From assembly GCA_020445005.1 (NCBI GenBank), contig JAGRHM010000362.1, forward strand, positions 1 through 13,533: DNA of 13,533 nucleotides, written 5' to 3'. Below the pieces are notes generated by a model, which did no database searches, had not been told where the DNA came from, and saw only the letters and a program-made list of their open reading frames with translations. Below, in pieces: positions 12,809-13,533 of this stretch. The DNA is from Candidatus Competibacteraceae bacterium. Lineage in GTDB: Bacteria; Pseudomonadota; Gammaproteobacteria; Competibacterales; Competibacteraceae. How positions within the stretch are numbered: position 1 is the first letter of the stretch; each line of letters begins with the position of its first letter. Made by a program: the position numbers and the translations under genes.

Positions 12809-13533
12809 TCAATCCACCCCCTGCAACCGCCCTGCATAAGCCGGGCAGGTCTCGACCTCCGCATACAAGGTTGCCGGCAGCTTCAGCACGGACGCATAGC
12901 GCCGATGGGGGAGATCCTCCTCAATGACGTACACGTTCCACACCGGCCGCGCGCCATTCGGCAGGAGCAATCCGTGCGCCGCCAGGCGCTGATAGAGCGC
13001 CGGACGCGGCCGCCATTCGGCCCGGTCGCGTACCTCGGGTTGGGCGTGCAGGCGCTCGGCGAAGGGCTTGGCCGCCACCCAGAACGCGCCGTCGTGGTAC
13101 CAGCCCGCGCCGTCCCGGCGATTGAACGTCTCACTCCGCACCAGCCCCCGCAACACATCACGCACCGCGTCGCGCAAGATCAGGCGTTCCTCGTCCTCGG
13201 CGGATGCGACCGGGTCCGGCATCTTCTCCGGCGGCGCGGCCGTCCGCTGTTGCGCCGCCACCGTGGCCCAAAACGCGGGCGCCTCCGTCCACGGGAGGTC
13301 ATGCGCGAGCGCCTGCCACACTTGACGTTGCCCGGCCGCCGGCAGCCAGACCCCCGCGATCAGACTGCCCAGGCCCGTCCCGTCCAGCGCCGCCCATTCC
13401 GCCCGTTTCAGCCGCGGCTGGAGCGTGGGGGTGGGGAAAGGCTCCCAGGTCAACGGACAGTGGTGGGGTTGGCCCGAGCGCAAGGCCGTCGTATAGGCGG
13501 CGTCCAGGGCATCGCCCAGCACCCGGGTCAACA
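12809..13533 (-). CDS. Probable TraI_2/MobH-type relaxase, C-terminal part (5' end outside window)
   Basis: The last 240 or so residues of a protein whose start lies beyond the window; the Met at 13531 need not be the start. The segment DGAFWVAAKPFAERL, then WRPRPALYQRLAAHGLLLPN, ARPVWNVYVIEEDLPHRRYA and LKLPATLY, resembles the winged-helix-like C-terminal domain of TraI_2 relaxases (DUF1528/PF07515 type), found in integrative conjugative elements. The catalytic HD-type relaxase region would lie upstream, outside the window. If right, the cassette sits beside a conjugative or mobilisable element. The match is from memory of the family pattern and is moderate; no helicase or relaxase motif is visible here. 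It ends at TGA or TAG near 12809, followed by a weak hairpin. Confidence 0.5.
   Translation of the reverse strand, partial: LTRVLGDALDAAYTTALRSGQPHHCPLTWEPFPTPTLQPRLKRAEWAALDGTGLGSLIAGVWLPAAGQRQVWQALAHDLPWTEAPAFWATVAAQQRTAAPPEKMPDPVASAEDEERLILRDAVRDVLRGLVRSETFNRRDGAGWYHDGAFWVAAKPFAERLHAQPEVRDRAEWRPRPALYQRLAAHGLLLPNGARPVWNVYVIEEDLPHRRYASVLKLPATLYAEVETCPAYAGRLQGVD

Overview
The window is high-GC DNA and almost every convincing gene lies on the minus strand, so transcription runs from high to low coordinates. Codon use, protein style and the interspersed GC-rich palindromic repeats suggest a gammaproteobacterium with a large accessory genome, for example a Competibacter/Contendobacter-like or purple-sulfur-type lineage. 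That placement is inference from general appearance only.

Layout from right to left (direction of transcription). (i) 12809-13533 holds the 3' part of a gene that looks like the C-terminal region of a TraI_2/MobH-type conjugative relaxase, cut by the window edge. (ii) 11986-12808 is about 820 bases with no convincing gene; it holds decayed coding tails, a DnaA-box-like inverted pair and a probable promoter. (iii) 9892-11958 is kinase K3, a Ser/Thr kinase with an AT-rich coiled-coil C-terminus. (iv) 9502-9858 is a DUF559 nuclease-like gene, and 9142-9390 is a UPF0175 antitoxin-like gene followed by a stub of its PIN toxin. (v) 7248-9092 is a ClpB-like AAA+ ATPase, coupled to a coiled-coil protein (6158-7246). 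(vi) 3906-6032 is kinase K2. (vii) 3417-3889 is a DUF559 gene bracketed by inverted repeats. (viii) 1223-3355 is kinase K1. (ix) 519-1178 and 19-531 are an overlapping pair, a radical SAM activase-like protein and a double zinc-ribbon/FHA protein.

The core looks like a signalling or conflict-type cassette. Three paralogous eukaryote-like kinases share an N-terminal array of three Thr-x-x-Asp motifs spaced exactly eight residues apart, the form of a phosphothreonine site for the FHA protein encoded downstream. The kinases carry exchangeable C-terminal modules: DUF1566 (C-type-lectin-like) in K1 and K2, and a coiled coil in K3. In K1 and K2 the last part of DUF1566 differs at 11 of 11 aligned surface-type positions inside a conserved frame, which resembles a diversity-generating-retroelement variable region; no reverse transcriptase or template repeat is in the window. 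An active AAA+ module (with a degenerate first AAA-like region), a coiled-coil partner and a radical SAM protein would be the remaining parts. How they act together is inference.

The cassette has been reshaped by recombination. K2 is a mosaic whose kinase half matches K3 and whose second half and flanks match K1. About 50-bp double-hairpin repeats sit at the gene borders, DUF559 units have been inserted, and a toxin-antitoxin pair has been truncated against the ATPase gene.
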